A DNA stretch of 64,000 nucleotides, taken from positions 18,594,254 through 18,658,253 of the forward strand of contig OZ025260.1 of NCBI GenBank assembly GCA_964019135.1, written 5' to 3'. The position numbers and the translations under genes are program-made. The notes under the pieces were generated by a model. The model was not told where the DNA came from, ran no database searches, and was given only the letters and a program-made list of their open reading frames with translations. Shown here piece after piece: positions 9,817 to 22,048 of the stretch; the first letter of the stretch is position 1; every line of letters starts with the position of its first letter. This DNA is from Arenicola marina. Lineage: Eukaryota; Annelida; Polychaeta; Arenicolidae.

Positions 9817-10554
9817 TCAGGGAACATGCGACTTAACCCATGTAACTACTCGTTGGTGACCATGTCCTTGACGTAGCATTGAAGGCGCGGCATGGGTAAA
9901 GAATTTGAGTTGAGTGTCGCTTGGTTATGTTCCTGCCTGTATGGTTGGAGATGAGGATGATAACGACAAGCCATTTCGTTTGAAATTCGACTGACTGTCG
10001 ATTTCGTTGGCCCGAAGTGAATATCCGAGGGTTGAAGCCGACCGCTTGCCAGGTTGTTGTCTTTTTGTGGAGTTGTCTGTTCAAGACAGCAGTTTGCTTT
10101 CCGGGGAAGAGTTGCTGGTGTGGTCCGTAGTGGGATCTCGCATACCCGTGTTAGCCAGCCACTTTCTGACCTGGTTGACTGAGATATTCCCGTGTCGAGA
10201 TATGTAGTGGACTACATAATCGGAAGGATATGGGTGATGGCGGTTGAGAGAGCACCACTGCTCCAACATGTCGACAGCTGTTCTACTGAGATAGCGGCTT
10301 GCTCTTTTAGAGCGCTTGGTGGAATTGTGAGATACCGCAGAAGCAGTAGCGTCCGTTGATGACAGCGTAACGTCACTCTGGTAGCCGCTGTCTACAGTTG
10401 GCCAAGTTCTCATTAAAGGCCTGACCAGCGATGAGTAGCAGCTATTCTGATGAATCTGTCCTCCACGGATCGTAGGTTTGATTTGTGCCACTGGGCATGG
10501 AACGGTGGTCGGCATCGAGTTATCCTCCCAGGGACGGAAGAACTTTGTAGACAT
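9817..10554 (-). pseudogene. TALE homeobox copy 4, B-type: premature stop and Arg53Gly
   Basis: First of six B-type copies. The interval is the normal 738 bp, but a TCA to TGA change at 10081-10083 stops translation after 157 residues. This leaves FRPW and the homeodomain without the Ser-rich tail. Within the homeodomain Arg53 is Gly (ANTGMR), and DPTTD replaces DPTRD. The usual AATAAA is also destroyed (AATAAA to CTAAGA); only the second signal remains. It could make a truncated FRPW protein with weakened DNA binding, or be a dead copy. Amplification without decay of the remaining frame keeps the first option open. Confidence 0.8.
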
Positions 10555-11776
10555 CTTCAGTTGGTGAACAATTAGCCGAAGCGATGACCCTTGATAATAG
10601 ATCAAAGTTGACGATTGAGATTTGTTGTGCACGTGCAAGTCAAGTGAACGCAAATCCAAATGAACTGCTATTTTCTCATCAGAATGCACTTGTAGTGAAA
10701 CGAAAATGCTTTCCACTAAAATTGCTCTTCCACCGAGTAAATTTGGTTTCGTCTGAAGCGCAATAAATGTTGGAATGAAGCATTACGCCAAGCTGGACAA
10801 TTTATATAACCCTTGGCTAGCCGATTTTGCTATCCAATGACGCGTGTGGGTGATTTAGATACAAAAGTGTCACGTTAAGCTATGCCAACGGGTTTTAGAT
10901 GCTCAGTAAAGTGTCAAAAACACTAATTGCAATCAAGTCTTATTGATGTCTTCGCACCTGTTAACTTAGTGTGCACTTCTTTTGTTGATACTAATAGTTG
11001 GGTGAAACGATGCAGTCCTATGCAATGGGTGTACATTAGAGATGCAGAGAAAAAAATGTTGATGACTTTTTGATGGAAAAGGACTTCTATGTAAAAATCC
11101 CTCTATTTATTGAAAGCTACAATTTTCTGACAAATAAGGTGTATCGAATTCAGCAACTTTAACAGATTTTTTCTCGATTGTTGCTTATCGCACAAATTGA
11201 AAATTAGACTGCTTTGCGAGTTGCTCTTTACACATATAATTTGTAGAAACGATAAATATGAGGTATATTTATGTGCATAGTTAGTTAACACATGAACTAT
11301 TTGGGGATGGCCATTCAAAATTTAGAAATATAAACAGTGGAGATAAATAAGTGAGATTATGAACATATTTGAAAGCAGTTAGTTCAGCAACATGACGTTG
11401 GAATTGGTTTGGCCGTGTGTTGCAATCATGATTTAAGTGAATTGAAGTCAATCAGATTCTGAAATGACTATGTGCACTGGAAGAGTACAAGAACCCAGAA
11501 CTGTAGTTAGCTAAAGCTGCAAGTCGTGTGTAAAATACCAGTGTAAAAGAATTGATTGCATGAAAGCCTTGCCTGCAAGAGATCATTGACGTAGAACTGT
11601 AGTTGTTTAATGCTGCAAGTCATGTGTAAAATACCGGTGTCAAAGAATTGTGGCAGTCTTGCCTGGCGGGTCAAGCAAAGTTACATTTCTTAATAACTAG
11701 GGCACCTTATCCACAAAAATGCAGCCATGGACGTAATGGCGTTGCGATTACAGAATTTATTTGATTTCAATGCCGT

Positions 11777-11782
11777 TTTATT
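11777..11782 (-). terminator. Poly(A) signal AATAAA, copy 5
   Basis: Lies 66-71 nt after the stop. The second downstream signal of the unit is also kept. Confidence 0.65.
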
Positions 11783-11847
11783 GGTAAACAAATTAACACG
11801 CAACAATGTCAGATAAAATATGAGCGACGTCCCTTTTGATAATGTAC

Positions 11848-12585
11848 TCAGGGAAAATGCGACTTGACCCATGTAACTACTCGTTGGTGACCATGTCCTT
11901 GACGTAGCATTGAAGACGCGGCATGGGTAAAGAACTTGTGTTGAGTGTCGCTTGGTTCTGTTCCTGCCTGTATGGTTGGAGATGAGGATGATAACGACAA
12001 GCGATTTCGTTTCAAATTCGACTGACTGTCGAATTCGTTGGCCCGAAGTGAATATCCGAGGTTTGAAGCCGACCCCTTGCCAGGATGTTGTCTTTTTGTG
12101 GAGTTGTCTGTTGAAGACAGCAGTTTGCTTTCCGGGGAAGAGTTGCTGGTGTGGTCCCTGGTGGGATCTCGCATACGCGTGTTAGCCAGCCACTTTTTGA
12201 CCTGGTTGACTGAGATATTCCCGTGTCGAGATATATAGTGGACTACATAATCGGAAGGATATGGGTGATGGCGGTTGAGAGTGTACCACTGCTCCAACAT
12301 GTCGACAGCTGTTCTACTGAGATAGCGGCTTGCTCTTTTGGAGCGCTTGGTGGAATTGTCAGATACCGCAGAAGGTGTAGCGTCCGTTGATGACAGCGTA
12401 ACGTCACTCTGGTAGCCGCTGTCTACAGTTGGCCAAGTTCTCATTAAAGGCCTGACCAGCGATGAGTAGCAGCCATTCTGATGAAAATGTCCTCCACGGA
12501 TCGTAGGTTTGATTTGTGCCACTGGGCATGGAACGGTGGTCGGCATCGAGTTATCCTCCCAGGGACGGAAGAACTTTGTAGACAT
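11848..12585 (-). CDS. TALE homeodomain protein, copy 5 (245 aa, intact)
   Basis: Complete frame with FRPW, P-Y-P loop and W48/L49/A50/N51/R53/R55 all present. Private substitutions include His-Phe in place of Gln-Ile (GGHFHQ), Thr for Ser in helix 1 (WYTLN, shared with the copies at 46449 and 48482 and with copy 0), Phe-Asp and Leu in the tail (NEFDSQSNL) and a Pro to Ser near the C-terminus. AATAAA is at 11777-11782. This is among the copies most likely to be functional. Confidence 0.87.
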   Translation of the reverse strand: MSTKFFRPWEDNSMPTTVPCPVAQIKPTIRGGHFHQNGCYSSLVRPLMRTWPTVDSGYQSDVTLSSTDATPSAVSDNSTKRSKRASRYLSRTAVDMLEQWYTLNRHHPYPSDYVVHYISRHGNISVNQVKKWLANTRMRDPTRDHTSNSSPESKLLSSTDNSTKRQHPGKGSASNLGYSLRANEFDSQSNLKRNRLSLSSSSPTIQAGTEPSDTQHKFFTHAASSMLRQGHGHQRVVTWVKSHFP

Positions 12586-12802
12586 CTTCAGTTGGTGAAT
12601 AATTAGCCGAAGCGATGACACTTGATAACAGATCAAAGTTGATGATTGAGATTTGTTGTGCACGTGCAAGTCAAGTGAACGCAAATCCAACTGAACTTCT
12701 ATTTTCTCATCAGAATGCACTTGTAGTGAAACGAAAATGCTTTCCACTAAAATTGCTCTTCCACCGAGTGAATTTGATTTTGTCTGAAGCGCAATAAATG
12801 TT

Positions 12803-12839
12803 GGAATGAAGCATTACGCCAAGCTGGACAATTTATATA
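12803..12839 (-). promoter_or_regulatory. Core promoter (TATA + Inr), copy 5
   Basis: TATATAAA at 12839-12832 and initiator TCATTCC around 12807. Confidence 0.62.
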
Positions 12840-13880
12840 ACCCTGGGCTAGCCGATTTTGCTATCCAATGACGCGCGTGGGTGATCTAGATACAGAAGTG
12901 TCACGTTGAGCTGTGTCAACGGGTTTTAGATGCTCATTAAAGTGTCAAAAGACACTAATTGCAATCAAGTCTTATTGCTGTCTTCGCACCTGTTAACTTA
13001 GTATGCACTTCTTTTGTTGATACTAATAGTTGGGTAAAACGATGCAGTCCTATGCAATGGGTGTACATTAGACATGCAGAGAAAAACAATGTTGATGACT
13101 TTTTGATGGAAAAGATCTTCTAAGTAAAAATCCCTCTATTTATTGAAAGCTACAATTTTCTGACAAATTAGGTGTATCGACTTCAGCAACTTTAACATAT
13201 TTTTCCTCGATTGTTGCTTATCGCACAAATTGACAATTAGACTGGTTTGCGAGTTGCTCTTTACACATATAATTTGTGGAAACGATAAATATGAGGTATA
13301 TTTATGTGCATAGTTAGTTAACACATGAACTATTTGGGGATGGCAATTCAAAATTTAGAAATATAAACAGTGGAGATGAATAAGTGAGATTATGAACATA
13401 TTTGAAAGCAGTTAGGTCAGCAACATGACGTTGGAATTGGTTTGGCCGTGTGTTGCAATCATGATTTAAGTGAATTGAAGTCAATCAGATTCTGAAATGA
13501 CTATGTGCACTGGAAGAGTACAAGAACCCAGAATTGTAGTCAGCTAAAGCTGCAAATCGTGTGTAAAGTACCAGTGTAAAAGAATCGATTGCATGAAAGC
13601 CTTGCATGCAAGAGATCATTGACGTAGAACTGTAGTTGTTTAATGCTACAAGTCATGTGTAAAATACAGGCGTAAAAGAATTGTGGCAGTGTTGCCTGGC
13701 GGGTCAAGCAAAGTTACATTTCTTAACAACTAGGACACCTTATCCACAAAATAGAAGTCATGGACGTAATGGCGTTGCGATTAAAGAATTTATTTGATTT
13801 CAATGCCGTCTTAGTGGAAAACAAATCAACACGCAACAATGTCAGATAACATATGAGCGACATCCCTTTCGATAATGTAC

Positions 13881-14618
13881 TCAGGGAACATGCGACTTGA
13901 CCCATGTAACTACTCGTTGGTGACCATGTCCTTGACGTAGCATTGAAGGCGCGGCATGGGTAAAGAACTTGTGTTGAGTGTCGCTTGGTTATGTTCCTGC
14001 CTGTATGGTTGGAGATGAGGATGATAACGACAAGCCATTTCGTTTGAAATTCGACTGACTGTCGATTTCGTTGGCCCGAAGTGAATATCCGAGGGTTGAA
14101 GCCGACCGCTTGCCAGGTTGTTGTCTTTTTGTGGAGTTGTCTGTTCAAGACAGCAGTTTGCTTTCCGGGGAAGAGTTGCTGGTGTGGTCCGTAGTGGGAT
14201 CTCGCATACCCGTGTTAGCCAGCCACTTTCTGACCTGGTTGACTGAGATATTCCCGTGTCGAGATATGTAGTGGACTACATAATCGGAAGGATATGGGTG
14301 ATGGCGGTTGAGAGAGCACCACTGCTCCAACATGTCGACAGCTGTTCTACTGAGATAGCGGCTTGCTCTTTTGGAGCGCTTGGTGGAATTGTGAGATACC
14401 GCAGAAGCAGTAGCGTCCGTTGATGACAGCGTAACGTCACTCTGGTAGCCGCTGTCTACAGTTGGCCAAGTTCTCATTAAAGGCCTGACCAGCGATGAGT
14501 AGCAGCCATTCTGATGAATCTGTCCTCCACGGATCGTAGGTTTGATTTGTGCCACTGGGCATGGAACGGCGGTCGGCATCGAGTTATCCTCCCAGGGACG
14601 GAAGCACTTTGTAGACAT
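13881..14618 (-). pseudogene. TALE homeobox copy 6, B-type, without neighbouring retroelement
   Basis: Carries the B-type premature TGA (14145-14147), Arg53Gly and the lost first AATAAA, plus Phe5Cys just before FRPW and Thr to Ala (MPTAV). Unlike the other B copies, no retroelement lies on its low-coordinate side. Left of about 13,500 the spacer is A-type (with the CAGAT motif), and B-type markers start at about 13,530. This marks a recombination or gene-conversion boundary within the unit. Confidence 0.8.
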
Positions 14619-15856
14619 CTTCAGTTGGTGAACAATTAGCCGAAGCGATGACCCTTGATAATAGATCAAAGTTGACGATTGAGATTTGTTGTGCACGTGC
14701 AAGTCAAGTGAACGCAAATCCAAATGAACTGCTATTTTCTCATCAGAATGCACTTGTAGTGAAACGAAAATGCTTTCCACTAAAATTGCTCTTCCACCGA
14801 GTAAATTTGGTTTCGTCTGAAGCGCAATAAATGTTGGAATGAAGCATTACGCCAAGCTGGACAATTTATATAACCCTTGGCTAGCCGATTTTGCTATCCA
14901 ATGACGCGTGTGGGTGATTTAGATACAAAAGTGTCACGTTAAGCTATGCCAACGGGTTGTAGATGCTCAGTAAAGTGTCAAAAACACTAATTGCAATCAA
15001 GTCTTATTGATGTCTTCGCACCTGTTAACTTAGTGTGCACTTCTTTTGTTGATACTAATAGTTGGGTGAAACGATGCAGTCCTATGCAATGGGTGTACAT
15101 TAGAGATGCAGAGAAAAAAATGTTGATGACTTTTTGATGGAAAAGGACTTCTATGTAAAAATCCCTCTATTTATTGAAAGCTACAATTTTCTGACAAATA
15201 AGGTGTATCGACTTCAGCAACTTTAACAGATTTTTTCTCGATTGTTGCTTATCGCACAAATTGAAAATTAGACTGCTTTGCGAGTTGCTCTTTACACATA
15301 TAATTTGTAGAAACGATAAATATGAGGTATATTTATGTGCATAGTTAGTTAACACATGAACTATTTGGGGATGGCCATTCAAAATTTAGAAATATAAACA
15401 GTGGAGATAAATAAGTGAGATTATGAACATATTTGAAAGCAGTTAGTTCAGCAACATGACGTTGGAATTGGTTTGGCCGTGTGTTGCAATCATGATTTAA
15501 GTGAATTGAAGTCAATCAGATTCTGAAATGACTATGTGCACTGGAAGAGTACAAGAACCCAGAACTGTAGTTAGCTAAAGCTGCAAGTCGTGTGTAAAAT
15601 ACCAGTGTAAAAGAATTGATTGCATGAAAGCCTTGCCTGCAAGAGATCATTGACGTAGAACTGTAGTTGTTTAATGCTGCAAGTCATGTGTAAAATACCG
15701 GTGTCAAAGAATTGTGGCAGTCTTGCCTGGCGGGTCAAGCAAAGTTACATTTCTTAATAACTAGGGCACCTTATCCACAAAAATGCAGCCATGGACGTAA
15801 TGGCGTTGCGATTACAGAATTTATTTGATTTCAATGCCGTTTTATTGGTAAACAAA

Positions 15857-15952
15857 TCAACACGCAACAATGTCAGATAACACTGCCACTAGGCATGGAA
15901 CGGTGGTCGGCATCGAGTTATCCTCCCAGGGACGGAAGAACTTTGTAGACAT
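15857..15952 (-). pseudogene. TALE homeobox copy 7, homeodomain deleted
   Basis: The start codon at 15950-15952 and the N-terminal codons through MPTTVPC remain. About 700 bp are then missing with a junction at about 15,880-15,885, joining the 3' untranslated region straight to the N-terminal coding part. The residual frame has 31 codons. The homeodomain, the tail and the normal stop are gone, so the unit is about 1,335 bp long. Its upstream promoter region persists. Confidence 0.88.
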
Positions 15953-17089
15953 CTTCAGTTGGTGAATAATTAGCCGAAGCGATGACACTTGATAACAGAT
16001 CAAAGTTGATGATTGAGATTTGTTGTGCACGTGCAAGTCAAGTGAACGCAAATCCAAATGAACTTCTATTTTCTCAATAGAATGCACTTGTAGTGAAACG
16101 AAAATGCTTTCCACTAAAATTGCTCTTCCGCCGAGTGAATTTGATTTTGTCTGAAGCCCAATAAATGTTGGAATGAAGCATTACGCCTAGCTGGGCAATT
16201 TATATAACCCTGGGCTAGCCGATTTTGCTATCCAAGGACGCGTGTGGGTGATCTAGATACAGAAGTGTCACGTTGAGCTGTGTCAACGGGTTGTAGATGC
16301 TCAGCAAAGTGTCAAAAGACACTAATTGCAATCAAGTCTTATTGCAGTCTTCGCACTTGTTAACTTAGTGTGCACTTTATTTGTTGATACTAATAGTTGG
16401 GTAAGACGATACAGTCCTATGCAATGGGTGTACATTAGACATGCAGAGAAAAACAATGTTGATGACTTTTTGATGGAAAAAGACTTCTATGTAAAAATCT
16501 CTCTACTTATTGAAAGCTACAATTTTCTGACAAATTAGGTGTATCGACTTCAGCAACTTTAACATATTTTTCCTCGATTGTTGCTTATCGCACAAATTGA
16601 CAATTAGACTGGTTTGCGAGTTGCTCTTTACACATATAATTTGTGGAAACGATAAATTTGAGGTATATTTATGTGCATAGTTAGTTAACACATGAACTAT
16701 TTGGGGATGGCAATTCAAAATTTAGAAATATAAACAGTGGAGATGAATAAGTGAGATTATGAACATATTTGAAAGCAGTTAGGTCAGCAACATGACGTTG
16801 GAATTGGTTTGGCCGTGTGTTGCAATCATGATTTAAGTGAATTGAAGTCAATCAGATTCTGAAATGACTATGTGCACTGGAAGAGTACAAGAACCCAGAA
16901 CTGTAGTTAGCTAAAGCTGCAAGTCGTGTGTAAAATACCAGTGTAAAAGAATCGATTGCATGAAAGCCTTGCCTGCAAGAGATCATTGACGTAGAACTGT
17001 AGTTGTTTAATGCTGCAAGTCATGTGTAAAATACCGGCGTAAAAGAATTGTGGCAGTCTTGCATGGCGGGTCAAGCAAAGTTACATTTC

Positions 17090-17983
17090 TTAATAACTAG
17101 GGCACCTTATCCACCAAAATACAGCCATGGACGTAATGGCGTTGCGATTGAAGAAGTTATTTGATTTTAATGCCGTTTTATTGGTAAACAAATCAACACG
17201 CAACAATGTCAGATAACATATGAGCGACGTCCCTTTTGATAATGTACTCGGAAAATGCGACTTGACCCATGTAACTACTCGTTGGTGACCATGTCCTTGA
17301 CGTAGCATTGAAGGCGCGGCATGGGTAAAGAACTTGCGTTGAGTGTCGCTTGGTTCTGTTCCTGCCTGTATGGTTGGAGATGAGGATGATAACGACAAGC
17401 GATTTCGTTTGAAATTCGACTGACTGTCGATTTCGTTGGCCCGAAGTGAATATCCGAGGTTTGAAGCCGACCCCTTGCCAGGATGTTGTCTTTTTGTGGA
17501 GTTGTCTGTTGAAGACAGCAGTTTGCTTTCCGGGGAAGGGTTGCTGGTGTGGTCCCTGGTGGGATTTCGCATACGCGTGTTAGCCAGCCACTTTTGGACC
17601 TGGTTGACTGAGATATTCCCGTGTCGAGATATGCAGTGGACTACATAATCGGAAGGATATGGGTGATGGCGGTTGAGAGAGTACCACTGCTCCAACATGT
17701 CAACAGCTGTTCTACTGAGATAGCGGCTTGCTCTTTTGGAGCGCTTGGTGGAATTGTGATATACCGCAGAAGGTGTAGCGTCCGTTGATGACAGCGTAAC
17801 GTCACTCTGGTAGCCGCTGTCTACAGTTGGCCAAGTTCTCATTAAAGGCCTGACCAGCGATGAGTAGCAGCCATTCTGATGAATCTGTCCTCCACGGATC
17901 GTAGGTTTGATTTGTGCCACTGGGCATGGAACGGTGGTCGGCATCGATTTATCCTCCCAGGGACGGAAGAACTTTGTAGACAT
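17090..17983 (-). CDS. TALE homeodomain protein, copy 8, stop lost (297 aa extended)
   Basis: FRPW and homeodomain are intact (K46Q, and Asn for Asp after helix 3: RMRNP). A 2-bp deletion at about 17,249-17,251 removes the normal stop and shifts into a frame that stays open for about 52 more codons, ending at 17090. The extension passes through the AATAAA at 17177-17182, so mRNA cleaved at the usual place would lack a stop codon and might be subject to non-stop decay. If a later poly(A) site is used, a longer protein results. Treat it as possibly non-functional. Confidence 0.65.
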   Translation of the reverse strand: MSTKFFRPWEDKSMPTTVPCPVAQIKPTIRGGQIHQNGCYSSLVRPLMRTWPTVDSGYQSDVTLSSTDATPSAVYHNSTKRSKRASRYLSRTAVDMLEQWYSLNRHHPYPSDYVVHCISRHGNISVNQVQKWLANTRMRNPTRDHTSNPSPESKLLSSTDNSTKRQHPGKGSASNLGYSLRANEIDSQSNFKRNRLSLSSSSPTIQAGTEPSDTQRKFFTHAAPSMLRQGHGHQRVVTWVKSHFPSTLSKGTSLICYLTLLRVDLFTNKTALKSNNFFNRNAITSMAVFWWIRCPSY

Positions 17984-18200
17984 CTTCAGTTGGTGAATAA
18001 TTAGCCGAAGCGATGACACTTGATAACAGATCAAAGTTGATGATTGAGATTTGTTGTGCACGTGCAAGTCAAGTGAACGCAAATCCAACTGAACTTCTAT
18101 TTTCTCATCAGAATGCACTTGTAGTGAAACGAAAATGCTTTCCACTAAAATTGCTCTTCCACCGAGTGAATTTGATTTTGTCTGAAGCGCAATAAATGTT

Positions 18201-18237
18201 GGAATGAAGCATTACGCCAAGCTGGACAATTTATATA
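18201..18237 (-). promoter_or_regulatory. Core promoter (TATA + Inr), copy 8
   Basis: TATATAAA at 18237-18230 and initiator around 18205; same geometry as the intact copies. Confidence 0.6.
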
Positions 18238-19207
18238 ACCCTGGGCTAGCCGATTTTGCTATCCAAGGACGCGTGTGGGTGATCTAGATACAGAAGTGTC
18301 ACGTTGAGCTGTGTCAACGGGTTGTAGATGCTCAGTAAAGTGTCAAAATACACTAATTGCAATCAAGTCTTATTGCTGTCTTCGCACCTGTTAACTTAGT
18401 ATGCACTTCTTTTGTTGATACTAATAGTTGGGTAAAACGATACAGTCCTATGCAATGGGTGTACATTAGAGATGCAGAGAAAAACAATGTTGATGACTCT
18501 TTGATGGAAAAGGACTTCTATGTAAACATCCCTCTATTTATTGAAAGCTACAATTTTCTGACAAATAAGGTGTATCGACTTCAGCAACTTTAACATATTT
18601 TTCCTCGATTGTTGCTTATCGCACAAATTGACAATTAGACTGGTTTGCGAGTTGCTCTTTACACATATAATTTGTGGAAACGATAAATTTGAGGTATATT
18701 TATGTGCATAGTTAGTTAACACATGAACTATTTCGGGATGGCCATTCAAAATTTAGAAATATAAACAGTGGAGATGAATAATTGAGATTATGAACATATT
18801 TGAAAGCAGTTAGGTCAGCAACATGAAGTTGGAATTGGTTTGGCCGTGTGTTGCAATCATGATTTAAGTGAATTGAAGTCAATCAGATTCTGAAATGATT
18901 ATGTGCACTGGAAGAGTGCAAGAACCCAGAACTGTAGTTACCTAAAGCTGCTAGCCGTGTGTAAAATACCAGTGTAAACGAATCGATTGCATGAAAGCCT
19001 TGCCTGCAAGAGAACATTGACGTAGAACTGTAGTTGTTTAATGCTGCAAGTCATGTGTAAAATACCGACGTAAAAAAATTGTGGCAGTCTTGCCTGGCGG
19101 GTCAAGCAAAGTTACATTTCTTAATAACTAGGGCACCTTATCCACAAAAATGCAGCCATGGACGTAATGGCGTTGCGATTAAAGAATTTATTTGATTTCA
19201 ATGCCGT

Positions 19208-19213
19208 TTTATT
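19208..19213 (-). terminator. Poly(A) signal AATAAA, copy 9
   Basis: Lies 66-71 nt beyond the stop, in the standard position. Confidence 0.65.
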
Positions 19214-19278
19214 GGTAAACAAATCAACACGCAACAATGTCAGATAACATATGAGCGACGTCCCTTTTGATAATGTAC

Positions 19279-20016
19279 TCAGGGAAAATGCGACTTGACC
19301 CATGTAACTACTCGTTGGTGACCATGTCCTTGACGTAGCATTGATGGCGCGGCATGGGTAAAGAACTTGTGTTGAGTGTCGCTTGGTTCTGTTCCTGCAT
19401 GTATGGTTGGAGATGAGGATGATAACGACAAGCGATTTCGTTTGAAATTCGACTGACTGTCGATTTCGTTGGCCCGAAGTGAATATCCGAGGTTTGAAGC
19501 CGACCCCTCGCCAGGATGTTGCCTTTTAGTGGAGTTGTCTGTTGAAGACAGCAGTTTGCTTTCCGGGGAAGAGTTGCTGGTGTGGTCCCTGGTGGGATCT
19601 CGCATACGCGTGTTAGCCAGCCACTTTTTGACCTGGTTGACTGAGATATTCCCGTGTCGAGATATGTAGTGGACTACATAATCGGAAGGATATGGGTGAT
19701 GGCGGTTGAGAGAGTACCACTGTTCCAACATGTCGACAGCTGTTCTACTGAGATAGCGGCTTGCTCTTTTGGAGCGCTTGGTGAAATTGTGAGATACCGC
19801 AGAGGGTGTAGCGTCCGTTGATGACAGCGCAACGTCACTCTGGTAGCCGCTGTCTACAGTTGGCCAAGTTCTCATTAAAGGCCTGACCAACGATGAGTAG
19901 CACCCTTTCTGATGAATCTGTCCTCCACGGATCGTAGGTTTGATTTGTGCCACTGGGCATGGAACGGTGGTCGATATCGAGTTATCCTCCCAGGGACGGA
20001 AGAACTTTGTAGACAT
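19279..20016 (-). CDS. TALE homeodomain protein, copy 9 (245 aa, intact)
   Basis: Full frame with FRPW and all helix-3 contact residues. Private or semi-private changes are Ile-Ser for Met-Pro (NSISTTV, shared with copies near 39-45 kb and 56 kb), Lys in HQKGC, Phe in HNFTKRSKR and His for Gln in the Ser-rich tail. The TATA box is kept, although the base after it is C (TATACCCC on the plus strand). AATAAA is at 19208-19213. Confidence 0.86.
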   Translation of the reverse strand: MSTKFFRPWEDNSISTTVPCPVAQIKPTIRGGQIHQKGCYSSLVRPLMRTWPTVDSGYQSDVALSSTDATPSAVSHNFTKRSKRASRYLSRTAVDMLEQWYSLNRHHPYPSDYVVHYISRHGNISVNQVKKWLANTRMRDPTRDHTSNSSPESKLLSSTDNSTKRQHPGEGSASNLGYSLRANEIDSQSNFKRNRLSLSSSSPTIHAGTEPSDTQHKFFTHAAPSMLRQGHGHQRVVTWVKSHFP

Positions 20017-20233
20017 CTTCAGTTGGTGAATAATTAGCCGAAGCGATGACACTTGATAACAGATCAAAGTTGATGATTGAGATTTGTTGTGCACGTGCAA
20101 GTCAAGTGAACGCAAATCCAAATAAACTTCTATTTTCTCATCAGAATGCACTTGTAGTGAAACGAAAATGCTTTCCACTAAAATTGCTCTTCCACCGAGT
20201 GAATTTGATTTTGTCTGAAGCGCAATAAATGTT

Positions 20234-20270
20234 GGAATGAAGCATTACGCCTAGCTGGACAATTTATATA
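20234..20270 (-). promoter_or_regulatory. Core promoter (TATA + Inr), copy 9
   Basis: TATATAAA at 20270-20263 and initiator near 20238. Confidence 0.6.
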
Positions 20271-21310
20271 CCCCTGGACTAGCCGATTTTGCTATCCAAG
20301 GACGCGTGTGGGTGATCTAGATACAGAAGTGTCACGTTGAGCTGTGTCAACGGGTTGTAGATGCTCAGTAAAGTGTCAAAAGACACTAATTGCAATCAAG
20401 TCTTATAGCTGTCTTCGCACCTGTTCACTTAGTGTGCACATCTTTTGTTGATACTAATAGTTGGGTAAAACGATGCAGTCCTATGTAATAGGTGTACATT
20501 AGACATGCAGAGAAAATAATGTTGATCACTTTTTGATGGAAAAGGACTTCTATGTAAAAATCCCTCTATTTATTGAAAGCTACAATTTTCTGACAAATAA
20601 GGTGTATCGACTTCAGCAACTTTAACATATTTTTCCTCGATTGTTGCTTATCGCACAAATTGACAATTAGACTGGTTTGCGAGTTGCTCTTTACACATAT
20701 AATTTGTGGAAACGATAAATTTGAGGTATATTTATGTGCATAGTTAGTTAACACATGAACTATTTGGGGATGGCAATTCAAAATTTAGAAATATAAACAG
20801 TGGAGATGAATAAGTGAGATTATGAACATATTTGAAAGCAGTTAGGTCAGCAACATGACGTTGGAATTGGTTTGGCCGTGTGTTGCAATCATGATTTAAG
20901 TGAATTGAAGTCAATCAGATTCTGAAATGACTATGTGCACTGGAAGAGTGCAAGAACCCAGAACTGTAGTTATCTAAAGCTGCAAGTCGTGTGTAAAATA
21001 CCAGTGTAAAAGAATCGATTGCATGAAAGCCTTGCCTGCAAGAGATCATTGACGTAGAACTGTAGTTGTTTAATACTGCAAGTCATGTGTAAAATACCGG
21101 CGTCAAAGAATTGTGGCAGTCTTGCCTGGCGGGTCAATCAAAGTTACATTTCTTAATAACTAGGGCACCTTATCCACAAAAATGCAGCCATGGACGTAAT
21201 GGCGTTGCCATTAAAGAATTTATTTGATTTCAATGCCGTTTTATTGGTAAACAAATCAACACGCAACAATGTCAGATAAAATATGAGCGACGTCCCTTTT
21301 GATAATGTAC

Positions 21311-22048
21311 TCAGGGAAAATGCGACTTGACCCATGTAACTACTCGTTGGTGACCATGTCCTTGACGTAGCATTGAAGGCGCGGCATGGGTAAAGAACTT
21401 GTGTTGAGTGTCGCTTGGTTCTGTTCCTGCCTGTATGGTTGGATAGGAGGATGATAACGACAAGCGATTTCGTTTGAAATTCGACTGACTGTCGATGTCG
21501 TTGGCCCGAAGTGAATATCCGAAGTTTGGAGCCGACCCCTTGCCAGGATGTTGTCTTTTTGTGGAGTTGTCTGTTGAAGACAGCAGTTTGCTTTCCGGGG
21601 AAGAGTTGCTGGTGTGGTCCCTGGTGGGACCTCGCATACGCGTGTTAGCCAGCCACTTTTTGACCTGGTTGACTGAGATATTCCCGTGTCGAGATATGTA
21701 GTGGACTACATAATCGGAAGAATATGGGTGATGGCGGTTGAGAGAGTACCACTGCTCCAACATGTCGACAGCTGTTCTACTGAGATAGCGGCTTGCTCTT
21801 TTGGAGCGCTTGGTGGAATTGTGAGAGACCGCAGAGGGTGTAGCGTCCGTTTATGACAGCGTAACGTCATTCTGGTAGCCGCTGTCTACAGTTGGCCAAG
21901 TTCTCATTAAAGGCCTGACCAGCGATGAGTAGCAGCCATTCTGATGAATCTGTCCTCCACGGATCGTAGGTTTGATTTGTGCCACTGGGCATGGAACGGT
22001 GGTCGGCATCGAGTTATCCTCCCAGGGACGGAAGAACTTTGTAGACAT
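21311..22048 (-). pseudogene. TALE homeobox copy 10, nonsense before the homeodomain
   Basis: The 738-bp interval is conserved, but TCA to TAA at 21851-21853 stops the protein after 65 residues, before the homeodomain. The downstream part still encodes an open homeodomain and tail (with Pro to Ser in the loop, HPYSSDY), and an internal ATG at 21761-21763 could start a 150-aa product lacking the domain's N-terminal arm. I see no reason to think that is used. The 5' half of this unit belongs to the first copy of the 5.67-kb higher-order repeat. Confidence 0.85.
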
